Below the pieces are notes generated by a model. The model saw only the letters and a program-made list of their open reading frames with translations. It made no database searches and was not told the DNA's origin. Below are positions 8,485 to 17,900 of a stretch of 64,000 bases of DNA, in pieces (position 1 is the first letter of the stretch; every line of letters begins with the position of its first letter). Source of the stretch: Streptomyces niger. Lineage in GTDB: Bacteria > Actinomycetota > Actinomycetes > Streptomycetales > Streptomycetaceae. Location: contig NZ_JOFQ01000013.1 of NCBI RefSeq assembly GCF_000718305.1, positions 1-64,000 of the forward strand, read 5' to 3'. The translations under genes and the position numbers were made by a program.

Positions 8485-9848
8485 ATGCGTTCGAAGGAGC
8501 GGAACCGCTCCCAGTCGGTCACGGCGGAGTCGTAGGCGTCCAGCTCGACACGGGCCATGTGGAGGTAGTGCGCGACGACCTCGTCACCGAAGGCGGCCTG
8601 CGCTATCGGGCTCTTCTCCCACAGGTCGGCGGCTTCGCGGAGGGTGGTGGGGACGTGCTGGGCGTCGCCCGCGTAGGCGTTGCCCGTACAGGCCGCCGGC
8701 AGCTCCAGCTTGTGCTCCACGCCGTACAGCCCGGCCGCGACCATGCCGGCCACCGCGAGGTAGGGGTTCACGTCGCCGCCGGGGAGGCGGTTCTCGAAGC
8801 GGTGCGCGTGGCCCTGACCGATGACGCGCAGGGCGCAGGTGCGGTTGTCCGGGCCCCACGCGACCGCGGTGGGCGCGAAGGAGCCGGGGCGGAAGCGCTT
8901 GTAGGAGTTGATGTTCGGCGCGTACAGCAGCGTGAAGTCGCGCATCGCGGCGATCTGCCCGGCGAGGAAGTGCCGCATCAGCGGCGACATGCCGTACTCG
9001 CCGTCCGCGTCGGCCAGTACCGGGACGCCGTCCTCGTCGCGGAGCGAGAGGTGGATGTGGCAGGAGTTGCCCTCGCGCTCGTCGTACTTGGCCATGAAGG
9101 TGAGCGCCATGCCCTCCTGGGCGGCGATCTCCTTGGCCCCGGTCTTGTAGACGGAGTGCTGGTCGCAGGTGGTGAGGGCCTCGTCGTAGCGGAACGCGAT
9201 CTCGTGCTGGCCGAGATTGCACTCGCCCTTGGCGGACTCCACGGTCATGCCGGCCGCGCCCATCTCGTTGCGGATGCGGCGCAGCAGCGGCTCGACGCGG
9301 CTGGTACCGAGCACGGAGTAGTCCACGTTGTAGAGGTTGGCCGGGCTCATGTCCCGGTACCCGCGCCGCCACGCGTCCTCGTAGGTGTCCTTGAAGACCA
9401 TGAACTCCAGCTCGGTGCCGGCGTACGCCTGCCAGCCGTGCTCGGCGAGCCGGTCGAGCTGGCGGCGGAGGATCTGCCGCGGGGAGGCGGCGACGGGGCT
9501 GCCGTCGTGCCAGGCGAGGTCGGCGGTGAGCAGCGCGGTGCCGGGGCTCCAGGGCGTGCGGCGCAGGGTCGCGGTGTCGCCGTGCATGCAGAAGTCGCCG
9601 TAGCCGCGCTCCCAGGAGGACATGGCGTAGCCGTCGACGGTGTTGAGGTCGACGTCCACGGCGAGCAGGTAGTTGCAGCCCTCCGAGCCGTGCGCCAGCA
9701 CGTCGTCGAGGAAGAAGCGGGCGGCGAACCGCTTGCCCTGGAGCCTGCCTTGCATGTCGGTGAAGGCGAGGACGACAGTGTCGATCTCCCCGGCGTCGAC
9801 GAGCCCTCTCAGCTCCTCGACCGAGAGCGGGGGCGTGCGGTCTGCCAC
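8481..9848 (-). CDS. glnA4: Glutamine-synthetase-like gamma-glutamyl-amine ligase
   Basis: A 455-residue member of the glutamine synthetase fold. It keeps the metal-binding Glu of TELEFMVFKD, the HIHLSLRD motif, the ATP/glutamate loop PNINSYKRFRPGSFAPT and the NPYLAVAGMVAAG helix. It belongs to the GlnA2/3/4 side branch that ligates glutamate to amines rather than making glutamine. S. coelicolor GlnA4 (SCO1613) was described as gamma-glutamylethanolamide synthetase, and this gene has the same neighbours, including an ethanolamine-type permease. It is the first gene of a three-gene operon, with a GTG start behind GGAGG, divergent from a FadR regulator. The substrate call rests on synteny, not on residues I can check. 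Confidence 0.85.
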   Translation of the reverse strand: MADRTPPLSVEELRGLVDAGEIDTVVLAFTDMQGRLQGKRFAARFFLDDVLAHGSEGCNYLLAVDVDLNTVDGYAMSSWERGYGDFCMHGDTATLRRTPWSPGTALLTADLAWHDGSPVAASPRQILRRQLDRLAEHGWQAYAGTELEFMVFKDTYEDAWRRGYRDMSPANLYNVDYSVLGTSRVEPLLRRIRNEMGAAGMTVESAKGECNLGQHEIAFRYDEALTTCDQHSVYKTGAKEIAAQEGMALTFMAKYDEREGNSCHIHLSLRDEDGVPVLADADGEYGMSPLMRHFLAGQIAAMRDFTLLYAPNINSYKRFRPGSFAPTAVAWGPDNRTCALRVIGQGHAHRFENRLPGGDVNPYLAVAGMVAAGLYGVEHKLELPAACTGNAYAGDAQHVPTTLREAADLWEKSPIAQAAFGDEVVAHYLHMARVELDAYDSAVTDWERFRSFERM

Positions 9849-9921
9849 GGTGGTGCCTCCTGTCGCTGCATCCGGAGGTCATAAGGTATGCACAGGAACC
9901 ATTGATTGGGAAGGGGTTGCG
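9849..9921. promoter_or_regulatory. Divergent promoter region, synthetase operon / FadR regulator
   Basis: A 73-bp gap separates the two start codons and holds both ribosome sites (GGAGG for the synthetase, AAGGGG for the regulator). The AT-richer middle (CATAAGGTATGCAC) is the likely operator and promoter core. No clean palindrome is visible. Confidence 0.45.
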
Positions 9922-10659
9922 GTGGACGGAGCGGCGGATCGGCTGGCGCCGGTGCTGCGCCCGGTGCGGGCGGGCAACGGCTTCGAGGAAGCGCTGGAGC
10001 AGATACTCCAGATCGTGCGGCTGGGGCTGGTCCCCCAGGGCGAACGGCTGCCCGCCGAGCGGGAGCTGGCCGAGCGGCTGCAGATCAGCCGGGTCACCCT
10101 GCGCGAGGTGCTGAAGGTGCTGCAGGACGAGGGGCTGGTGATCAGCAGACGCGGGCGGTACGGCGGCACGTTCGTACGGGAGCGCGCGGAGACGCCCGGC
10201 GAGGACGAGCTGCGCCGCCGCATCGGAAAGGTCGACGTGGAGGATGTGCTGCGGTTCCGCGAGGTGCTGGAGGTGGGCGCCGCCGGGCTGTGCGCGGGGT
10301 ACGGGCTGGACGGGGCGCAGGCGGAGCGGCTGCGCGCGGCGCTGGCCGCCACGCACGACGCGCCGCTGGCGGACTACCGGCGGCGGGACACGCTGCTGCA
10401 CCTGACGCTGGCCGAACTGTCCGGCTCGACCACGCTCGCGGCGCAGTACGCGGCCGTCCGGGCGACGGTGAACGACCTGCTGGACTGCATCCCGCTGCTG
10501 GTGCGCAACCTGGAACACTCCCAGGCGCAGCACACCGCGCTGGTGGAGGCGGTGCTGGAGGGCGACGCGGACGGGGCGCGGGAGGTGATGCGCGAGCACT
10601 GCTGCGGCACGGCGGCGCTGCTGCGCGGCTTCCTCACGGCGCCGCCGGCGGCGTCCTGA
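9922..10659 (+). CDS. FadR-subfamily GntR transcriptional regulator
   Basis: A 245-residue regulator. The winged helix-turn-helix lies at about residues 15-85 (LPAERELAERLQISRVTLREVLKVL is spread over the recognition region), followed by an all-helical FCD ligand domain with metal-binding-type residues (FREVLEVGAAGL, His in RDTLLHLTLAE, HTALVEAVLEGD). It sits divergently from the synthetase operon and upstream of the permease and hydrolase genes, so it most likely senses an intermediate of that pathway and controls both arms. The GTG at 9922 follows AAGGGG; upstream in-frame sequence does not look coding. Confidence 0.88.
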   Translation: MDGAADRLAPVLRPVRAGNGFEEALEQILQIVRLGLVPQGERLPAERELAERLQISRVTLREVLKVLQDEGLVISRRGRYGGTFVRERAETPGEDELRRRIGKVDVEDVLRFREVLEVGAAGLCAGYGLDGAQAERLRAALAATHDAPLADYRRRDTLLHLTLAELSGSTTLAAQYAAVRATVNDLLDCIPLLVRNLEHSQAQHTALVEAVLEGDADGAREVMREHCCGTAALLRGFLTAPPAAS

Positions 10660-10790
10660 CCCGGGCGCGACCGGGCAGGCGTCCCCCGCACCGTAATCGT
10701 TCTTTTACGGCACGGGTCTTGCCTCCGACGCCCGGACCCCACAAAGGTGTGACGCCGGACCTTTACCCCCCCCCGAGGCAGGAGCGGCTC

Positions 10791-12263
<1,473 letters not shown>

Positions 12264-12304
12264 CCGTCCGCCCACGACACCGCCCTCACCGACCGGAGGA
12301 TCCC

Positions 12305-13015
12305 TTGTCCAAGCCCCTCATCGGCATCAGCACCTACCTGGAGGCCGAGGCCCGCTGGGGTGTCTGGTCTCTCCCGGCCGCACTCCTGCCGGCCGGCTAC
12401 CACCGCCTCGTACAGAACTCCGGCGGCCTCGCCGCCATGCTGCCGCCGCACGAGCCGGACCTCGACCGGGACGAGGCCCGGGAGGCGGCCGCGGCCGTCG
12501 TCGCCCGCCTGGACGGCGTGGTGATCGCCGGCGGCCCGGACGTCCGGCCGGAGCGGTACGGCGCGGAAACCGACCCGCGCACCGGACCGGCCGCCCTCGC
12601 CCGCGACGCCTGGGAACTCGCGCTGATCCAGGCGGCGCTGGACTCCGGCACCCCGCTGCTCGGCATCTGCCGCGGCATGCAACTGCTGAACGTCGCCCTC
12701 GGCGGCACGCTGCACCAGCACCTGGACGGGCACGGCGGCCCGCCCGGCGTCTTCGCCCGGCACAAGGTCGAACCGGTGCCGAACACCCGGCTCGCCGCGG
12801 TCCTGCCCGAGCCGGTGTCCGTACCGACCTACCACCACCAGTCCGTGGACCGGCTCGGCCGCGGGTTGGTGGCTTCCGCGTACGCCGAGGACGGCACGCC
12901 GGAGGCGCTGGAGGTACCGGACGCCGAGGCCTTCGCGCTGGCCGTGCAGTGGCACCCGGAGGCGGACGACGACCTGCGGGTGATGCAGGCGCTGGTGACG
13001 GCCGCCACCCCCTGA
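12305..13015 (+). CDS. Gamma-glutamyl-amine hydrolase (peptidase C26, PuuD-like)
   Basis: A 236-residue class I glutamine-amidotransferase-like hydrolase. The nucleophilic Cys is in LGICRGMQLLNVALGG and the His-Glu pair is in VQWHPEAD. This family cleaves gamma-glutamyl-GABA in the Puu pathway; here it would release glutamate and the oxidised amine (glycine if the amine is ethanolamine). The start is a TTG at 12305, directly giving LSKPLIGIST and placed a few bases after GGAGGA; no ATG or GTG fits better. It is the last gene of the rightward arm and ends before a convergent XRE-cupin regulator. Confidence 0.88.
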   Translation: MSKPLIGISTYLEAEARWGVWSLPAALLPAGYHRLVQNSGGLAAMLPPHEPDLDRDEAREAAAAVVARLDGVVIAGGPDVRPERYGAETDPRTGPAALARDAWELALIQAALDSGTPLLGICRGMQLLNVALGGTLHQHLDGHGGPPGVFARHKVEPVPNTRLAAVLPEPVSVPTYHHQSVDRLGRGLVASAYAEDGTPEALEVPDAEAFALAVQWHPEADDDLRVMQALVTAATP

Positions 13016-13072
13016 CGCACCGTCAACCGCCCGCGATACGTAGCGCTGCCGTACCCGTCCTCCCGGGCGGCG

Positions 13073-13627
13073 TCAGAGACCGACGTCGTCCGCGACCCCC
13101 ACCAGCAGCACCCGCGCGCCCGGCTCCTGGGCGCGCCAGCGGTGCGTCACCCCGCCCGTGCAGTACAGGGTGTCGCCGCGGCCCAGCTCGTACCGCTGCC
13201 CCTCGGCCTCCGCCTCCACGGCACCCTCGATCACGTACAGCAGCTCGTCGTTCGGGTGCCGGAACTCCCGCCCCCACTCGTGGGTGCCGGTGAACTCCAG
13301 CGCGTGCAGCTGCTGCTGGCCGCGGACCAGCGGCCGTACCGCGCCCGCCGCGCCGTCCGCCAGCGCCGCGGCGGGGTCCGCGCGCACCACGTCGACGGCC
13401 CGCCGGTCCTCGGCCGCGCCGAGCAGTTGGACCGCCGTGGTCTCCAGGGCGTCGGCGATGCGCTGGAGCGAGCGCATGCTCGGCCGGGCGCGGTCGTTCT
13501 CCACCTGGCTCAGGAAGGGCTTGGACAGGTCGGTGCGCCCGGCCAGTTCGGCGAGCGTGAGGTCCAGCGCGCGGCGGCGGCGCCGCACGGCCCGGCCGAC
13601 CTGCGGCGCCCCCTGATCTTCACGCAT
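13073..13627 (-). CDS. XRE-cupin transcriptional regulator
   Basis: A 184-residue protein with an N-terminal XRE helix-turn-helix (about residues 10-65, LTLAELAGRTDLSKPFLSQV runs through it) and a C-terminal cupin barrel (about 110-180) with His residues in RHPNDELLYV and GGVTHRW that could bind a metal or ligand. The ATG at 13627 follows AAGGAG with good spacing. It is divergent from the arylsulfotransferase gene, and a strong palindrome lies between the two, so it probably represses or activates that gene and itself. It is convergent with the hydrolase, so control of the amine genes is less likely but not excluded. Confidence 0.87.
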   Translation of the reverse strand: MREDQGAPQVGRAVRRRRRALDLTLAELAGRTDLSKPFLSQVENDRARPSMRSLQRIADALETTAVQLLGAAEDRRAVDVVRADPAAALADGAAGAVRPLVRGQQQLHALEFTGTHEWGREFRHPNDELLYVIEGAVEAEAEGQRYELGRGDTLYCTGGVTHRWRAQEPGARVLLVGVADDVGL

Positions 13628-13695
13628 CCCGCACTCCTTCTCCCCTTTATCGCCACGTTCACAGCGTTGCAACGAATGCCCTCTAGCATCGAACC

Positions 13696-13724
13696 TGTTT
13701 GACGCCATCAAACAAAGTTTGACG
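13696..13724. promoter_or_regulatory. Candidate XRE-cupin operator
   Basis: TGTTTGA at 13696-13702 and TCAAACA at 13708-13714 form a perfect inverted repeat with a five-base spacer. The half-site GTTTGACG (13697-13704) recurs at 13717-13724, exactly 20 bp or two helical turns away. The site lies between the divergent regulator and arylsulfotransferase genes, 15 bp before the latter. Confidence 0.65.
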
Positions 13725-13739
13725 AGAGAGGGCTCCGCC

Positions 13740-14873
13740 ATGACCGCTGTCGATCAAAACACACGCCGCCGCCGCGGCACCGGCCTGCTCGCGCTCGACG
13801 AGGACGTCGCGTACCCCGGCTACACCCTCTACGCGCCGCTCACCGGCTCCGGCGAGGTCTACCTCGTCGACCTGCACGGCAAGGTCGTCCACCAGTGGAA
13901 CCTCCCCTACCGCCCGGGCCGGCACGCCCGCATCCTCCCCAACGGCAACCTGGCCTACAACGGCGTACTGCCCGACCAGGAAGCCCTGTTCCCGATGTGG
14001 CACAAGTACCGCGGCGGCGTGATGCAGGAGATCACCCCCGACGGCACCGTCGTCCGCGAGCACATCGACCCGCTCCAGCACCACGACGCGCACCACCTCG
14101 GCGACGGCCGCATCCTCTACGCCGCGCTGGAGCCGCTCACGGGCGACGCCGCGGCAGCCGTACGCGGCGGCGTCCCCGGCTCCGAGCCGACCACCGCCGA
14201 GGGCCCGACCGTCTGGGCCGACACCATCAAGGAGGTCGACGCGGACGGCAGCGAACTCTGGTCCTGGCGGGTGTCCGACCACCTCGACCGCGACGAGTAT
14301 CCCCTCCACCCCGACTACTCGCGCGAGCACTACCCCCTCATCAACGCCGTCCTCCCGCTCGCCGACGGCAACATCCTCGCCAGCCTCCGCAGCGCTTCAG
14401 CAGTCATCGTCATCAGCCGCGCCACCGGAAAGATCATCTGGCGCACCGAGCCCGGCATCGTCTCCCAGCAGCACAACCCCACCGAACTCCCCAACGGCAA
14501 CATCCTGATCTTCGACAACGGCGTCTTCCGCCCGCACCGGGACGTCCCCTTCTCCCGCGTCATCGAGGTCGAGCGGTCCTCCGGAAAGATCGCCTGGGAG
14601 TACCACGACCCCGCCCGCGAAGCCTTCTTCGCCCCCTTCATGGGCAGCGCGCAACGCCTCCCCAACGGCAACACACTCGTCTGCGACTCCCCCGCGGGCC
14701 GTATCTTCGAGGTCACCGCCGACGGCTACCTCTGCTGGGAGTACGTCGTCCCGCACTTCGGCGGCTACCGCGAGCCGGAGGTCGGCCGGATCTTCCCGGC
14801 CCAGCACAACGCCCTGTTCCGCGCCTATCGTTACGGCGCCGAGGAACTGCCCTGGCTGCCGGAGCAGGGGTGA
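13740..14873 (+). CDS. Arylsulfotransferase-family (ASST-like) protein
   Basis: A 377-residue beta-propeller protein of the arylsulfotransferase family. Repeated blade motifs are clear: VYLVDLHGKVVHQWN, HARILPNGNLAYNG, ITPDGTVVREH, HHDAHHLGDGRILY, QQHNPTELPNGNILIFDNG and QRLPNGNTLVCDSPAGRIFE. These proteins move sulfate from a phenolic donor to an acceptor, or are uncharacterised propellers. No signal peptide is visible, so this one appears cytoplasmic, unlike periplasmic E. coli AssT. The ATG follows GAGAGGG and a strong operator-like palindrome. The NCS2 permease begins three bases after its stop, so the two form an operon. Confidence 0.8.
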   Translation: MTAVDQNTRRRRGTGLLALDEDVAYPGYTLYAPLTGSGEVYLVDLHGKVVHQWNLPYRPGRHARILPNGNLAYNGVLPDQEALFPMWHKYRGGVMQEITPDGTVVREHIDPLQHHDAHHLGDGRILYAALEPLTGDAAAAVRGGVPGSEPTTAEGPTVWADTIKEVDADGSELWSWRVSDHLDRDEYPLHPDYSREHYPLINAVLPLADGNILASLRSASAVIVISRATGKIIWRTEPGIVSQQHNPTELPNGNILIFDNGVFRPHRDVPFSRVIEVERSSGKIAWEYHDPAREAFFAPFMGSAQRLPNGNTLVCDSPAGRIFEVTADGYLCWEYVVPHFGGYREPEVGRIFPAQHNALFRAYRYGAEELPWLPEQG

Positions 14874-14876
14874 CCG

Positions 14877-16268
14877 GTGGCCGTCCCCGCCGGCACCACC
14901 CGTACCGGAGGCGACACCCCTGACGGACCGTCCGGTCCCGACGGCCGGCCGGTCCACCCGGTGGACGAACGCCTCCCGCTGCACCGGCTCCTCCCACTGG
15001 CCGCGCAGCACGTCCTCGCGATGCTCGCGGCCCCGGTCTCCACGGCCTTCCTGATCGCCACCGGCCTCGGGCTGTCCCCGGACCGCACGGCGGCCCTGCT
15101 CAGCGCGACCCTCGCGCTGTGCGGGGCCGGGGCCCTCCTCCAGTCCCTCGGCGTCCTCCGGATCGGCGCCCGGCTGCCGTTCGTCATGCTCCCGGGCGGC
15201 GCGGCCGTGGCCATCTTCCTCCAGACCGCGAAGGACCACGGCCCGGCCACCGCCTCCGGCTCCGTCCTCATCGCCGCGGCCTTCCTCCTCGCCGTCCTCC
15301 CCCTCTACCGCCGCATCGTCCGCTTCTTCCCACCGGTCGTCCTGGGCACCACCGTCCTCCTCATCGGCATCAACATGGTCGACGTCACCGCGCCGATGAT
15401 CGCCCACGACACCTGGCTGGCCCTCGTCACCATCGGCGCCACCGCACTCTGCTACCTCGTACTGCCCGGCGTGTGGCGGCAGATGTCCGTACTGATGGGC
15501 ATCGCAGCGGGCACGGCCGCCGCCCTGTTGACCGATACGGGCACGCACGCCGCCCCGGCCACCGGCCCGGTACTCGCCCTCCCCCACCCCTTCCCGTACG
15601 GCGCCCCCCACTTCGACCTGCTCGCCGCCATCCCCCTCATCGTCTTCACCCTCGCCTCCCTCGCCGAGGCCACCGGGCAGACGGTCCTCAACAGCGAGGC
15701 GGTGGGCCGCGACCCGGACCCCGCCCGCGACGTCCCCCGCACGGTCCGCGCCGACGCCCTCACCTCCCTCGCGGCAGGCCTGCTGGGCACCTCCATCATG
15801 GTCACCAGCGCCGAGAACATCGGCCTCGTCCAACTCACCCGCGTCCGCAGCCGCTTCGTCACCGCCGGCGCCGGCACGCTCCTCATCCTCATCGGCCTGC
15901 TCGCCCCGATCTCCCGCCTACTGGCGGCACTCCCCACCCCGGTCGTCGGCGGCGCCGGCCTGGTCATCTACGCCGTCATCGCCGCCATGGGCCTCGGCAT
16001 GCTCCGCCGCGCCGACACCTTCGAGGGCCCGGTCATCACGGTCGTCGCCCTCACCCTCCTCGCCGGCCTCCTCCCCGTCCTCGCCCCCGAGTTGTACGAG
16101 CCCCTCCCCGTCTGGGCCCGCACCCTCTTCGGCAGCGGCGTCCCCGCGGGCGCCATCACGGCGGTGGTGCTGACGGCGGTGTTCACGCACCACGGAACGC
16201 GTCCGAAAAGCCCGCCCGCCGACAGCCTCCCGCGCAGACCCGGTGACCCCGGTACGGGCGGTTCCTGA
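14877..16268 (+). CDS. NCS2-family nucleobase permease (xanthine/uracil type)
   Basis: A 463-residue transporter with about 12-14 hydrophobic segments. NCS2 features include QHVLAMLAAPVSTAFLIATGLGL near the first helices, the TM8 region in FTLASLAEATGQTVLNSEAVG and the loop GTSIMVTSAENIGLVQLTRVRSRFV. It imports a purine or pyrimidine base, or a related compound, by proton or sodium symport. The GTG start lies three bases after the arylsulfotransferase stop, so expression is coupled. The pairing with a sulfotransferase-like propeller suggests a shared aromatic or heterocyclic substrate; this is inference. Confidence 0.87.
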   Translation: MAVPAGTTRTGGDTPDGPSGPDGRPVHPVDERLPLHRLLPLAAQHVLAMLAAPVSTAFLIATGLGLSPDRTAALLSATLALCGAGALLQSLGVLRIGARLPFVMLPGGAAVAIFLQTAKDHGPATASGSVLIAAAFLLAVLPLYRRIVRFFPPVVLGTTVLLIGINMVDVTAPMIAHDTWLALVTIGATALCYLVLPGVWRQMSVLMGIAAGTAAALLTDTGTHAAPATGPVLALPHPFPYGAPHFDLLAAIPLIVFTLASLAEATGQTVLNSEAVGRDPDPARDVPRTVRADALTSLAAGLLGTSIMVTSAENIGLVQLTRVRSRFVTAGAGTLLILIGLLAPISRLLAALPTPVVGGAGLVIYAVIAAMGLGMLRRADTFEGPVITVVALTLLAGLLPVLAPELYEPLPVWARTLFGSGVPAGAITAVVLTAVFTHHGTRPKSPPADSLPRRPGDPGTGGS

Positions 16269-16286
16269 CGCGGCGTTAGCCTGGGC

Positions 16287-16688
16287 GTGCGCCTATTCCT
16301 TGAAGGACGCTCCTCCTTCAGGGACTTCTGCGAGACGGTCGGCCGCGAATTCATGCCGTCCGGTGGCACCCTCAGCGGTGCGCAGCTGGACACCTGGCTG
16401 TTCTGGGTGGACAACGACCTGATGCCGAGAAACCGCGCGATACAGAATCTACTGGCCGCCAAGGCCCACCTCATCGACGCCGCACACATGCCCGCCTCGT
16501 ACCTGGCGTTCCTGGACCACCACAACTCCTGGCACGTGAGCCATCTCCGCTGGAAGGAAGAGGGCGTGCCCTACCGCTGGCATTCGAGAACACCGTGGCC
16601 CGAGGAGTTCGCATGCGACGTCATCACGGCATTCGAGAACCTGAAGCAACGCCAGGAAGAACTCGCCGGCACCCTGACGGCCTCCTGA
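16287..16688 (+). CDS. Unrecognised 133-residue protein
   Basis: I do not recognise this protein. It is alpha-helical in appearance and rich in Trp, His and Asn (DTWLFWVDNDLMPRNRAIQ, DHHNSWHVSHLRWKEEGVPY), ending in a charged helix FENLKQRQEELAG. It has no signal peptide or membrane helix. Codon use and GC content are somewhat lower than in the genes to the left. The start is a GTG at 16287 with no Shine-Dalgarno site, so the product may be an N-terminally shortened remnant of a longer protein or come from a leaderless message. It borders the decayed genes that follow. Confidence 0.55.
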   Translation: MRLFLEGRSSFRDFCETVGREFMPSGGTLSGAQLDTWLFWVDNDLMPRNRAIQNLLAAKAHLIDAAHMPASYLAFLDHHNSWHVSHLRWKEEGVPYRWHSRTPWPEEFACDVITAFENLKQRQEELAGTLTAS

Positions 16689-16789
16689 TGCCCTGTGTCA
16701 CGAGGGTGCGGGCCGGCTTTCCCCCGCCGATACAACTCGCCACCTGGGCCACGGCAGGCCACCGCTGCGCGCCGCCCGAGGGGCGCCCG

Positions 16790-16795
16790 TAGGGT
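16790..16795 (+). promoter_or_regulatory. Leaderless -10 box (TAGGGT)
   Basis: TAGGGT lies exactly six bases before the ATG at 16802, the classic leaderless arrangement. The promoter seems to have outlived the gene it served. Confidence 0.45.
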
Positions 16796-16801
16796 GCCGG
16801 C

Positions 16802-17100
16802 ATGATCCGAGCTGTGGCTTTCGATATCGGCGAGACGCTGGTGCGCGACGACCGCTACTGGACATCGTGGGCCGACTGGCTCGGCGTTCCCCGGCAAACG
16901 CTGTCCGCGCTCGTCGGTGCGGTCGTCGCCCGGGGCCGGAACAACGCCGACGCCGTCGACTGCTACTCCCCGGCATCGACCTCGCCGAGGAATACCGCGC
17001 CCGCGAGGCCGCCGGCCAGCGGCGAGCAGCTGGACGAGAGTGACCTGTACGACACGGGCGGTCCTGGGTACCCAACCCACGACGGCAGCGGGATGCTGAG
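16802..17100 (+). pseudogene. Broken HAD-family hydrolase gene
   Basis: The first 50 codons give a good HAD start, MIRAVAFDIGETLVRDDRYW followed by WADWLGVPRQTLSALVGAVVARGR. The frame then shifts: after about position 16968 the next reading frame gives LPGIDLAEEYRAREAAGQRR, which continues the expected helical cap, and the original frame is resumed near ESDLYDT at about 17038. Beyond about 17080 no HAD motif II, III or IV can be found in any frame. An intact relative would need about 220 codons, so the gene is both frameshifted and truncated. The original-frame ORF stays open to 17272 but does not look coding. Confidence 0.72.
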
Positions 17101-17212
17101 TGCCGGCGGCTGCACACGACACCATCCGCTCCGGCGTCTCCCCCGTGCGGCCTCCTGCAAGTCGGCGGGCGCGCCACACCGTGACGGGACACCACCGTGG
17201 TCCGCCCGCCGC

Positions 17213-17362
17213 ACCCTTCGTGGGCATGCGCCCCTCACTCTCGATCGCTCGGAGCCTCGCCTCGACCTGTAGCGGCCGTGCCCCCGCGGCAGTCACAGCA
17301 GTCCCCGGTTCGGCCCGCCGCAGACGCAGCGTGCCGCGCAGTTCCTCGACGCCGAACTTCAT
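17213..17362 (-). pseudogene. Remnant of a MerR-family activator (central helix region)
   Basis: Read on the minus strand, about 50 codons give MKFGVEELRGTLRLRRAE, then a scrambled stretch, then QVEARLRAIESEGRMPTKG. This resembles the dimerisation helix and the start of the effector domain in MerR/GyrI-like activators (VEELR..LRLRRAE...VEARLRAIE.EG.MPT). The helix-turn-helix and the rest of the effector domain are absent. With the broken HAD gene it marks a decayed patch. The match is from memory of the family, so confidence is moderate. Confidence 0.45.
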
Positions 17363-17413
17363 CGACGCGTCAGCGAGCGGCCCGTGTCGAGACTTCGCCA
17401 CGTGAGACGTCCT

Positions 17414-17761
17414 TCAAGGGGGATCGGGCGCCCGGTCGCTGTCGGGGTCCGCGGTGTGTTCGGCTTCGTCCCGGATGAGCAGGGAGAGCAGGCCGGCCAC
17501 GGTCAGGCCGGACTCGGCCGGGTGGCGCAGCACCCTGCCGGGGTCGACCTTGTACACGTTGCTGCGTCCTTCGCGGGTGCGGGAGAGATACCCCTCGCGC
17601 TCCAGGTCACCGATGATGCCGTGGACGGCGCGTTCGGTGAGCCGGCAGTGGGCAGCGAGGTCACGGATGCGGACATGCCGGTTGTCGGCGATGGCGGCCA
17701 GTACCCGTGCGTGGTTGGTGACGAACGTCCATCCGGTGTGTGGCTGAGGTACTCCATTCAT
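17414..17761 (-). CDS. Small winged-helix transcriptional regulator
   Basis: A 115-residue protein with a winged helix-turn-helix over most of its length (NHARVLAAIADNRHVRIRDL, LTERAVHGIIGDLEREGYLS, RTREGRSNVYKVDP), as in MarR/ArsR-like proteins. The C-terminal acidic tail (EAEHTADPDSDRAPDPP) is short. The ATG at 17761 is chosen because the helix-turn-helix begins soon after it. It is divergent from the STAS-ANTAR gene across 139 bp, so the two may be co-regulated. No ligand pocket is evident. Confidence 0.8.
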   Translation of the reverse strand: MNGVPQPHTGWTFVTNHARVLAAIADNRHVRIRDLAAHCRLTERAVHGIIGDLEREGYLSRTREGRSNVYKVDPGRVLRHPAESGLTVAGLLSLLIRDEAEHTADPDSDRAPDPP

Positions 17762-17900
17762 GGACTTCAACCATAGGGCGCACGCGGTTGCACGCATCCC
17801 AAAGCATGCACATTTTTTCCTGTATCAATTGACCTGTGTGGGTCGGAGTGGGCAGCCTGAGTGCGAGCCAGCGCAGACAGGTAGCACAGGGAGTAAGGCC

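Noticed and set aside
16571..17401. A 276-codon leftward ORF as one intact gene
   Set aside because: Only about 50 codons resemble MerR; the rest is Arg/Gly-rich and overlaps the unknown gene and the HAD remnant on the other strand.
17760..17900. Upstream ATG at 17760 as the STAS-ANTAR start
   Set aside because: The extra 47 residues are not protein-like and the start would overlap the start codon of the divergent regulator.
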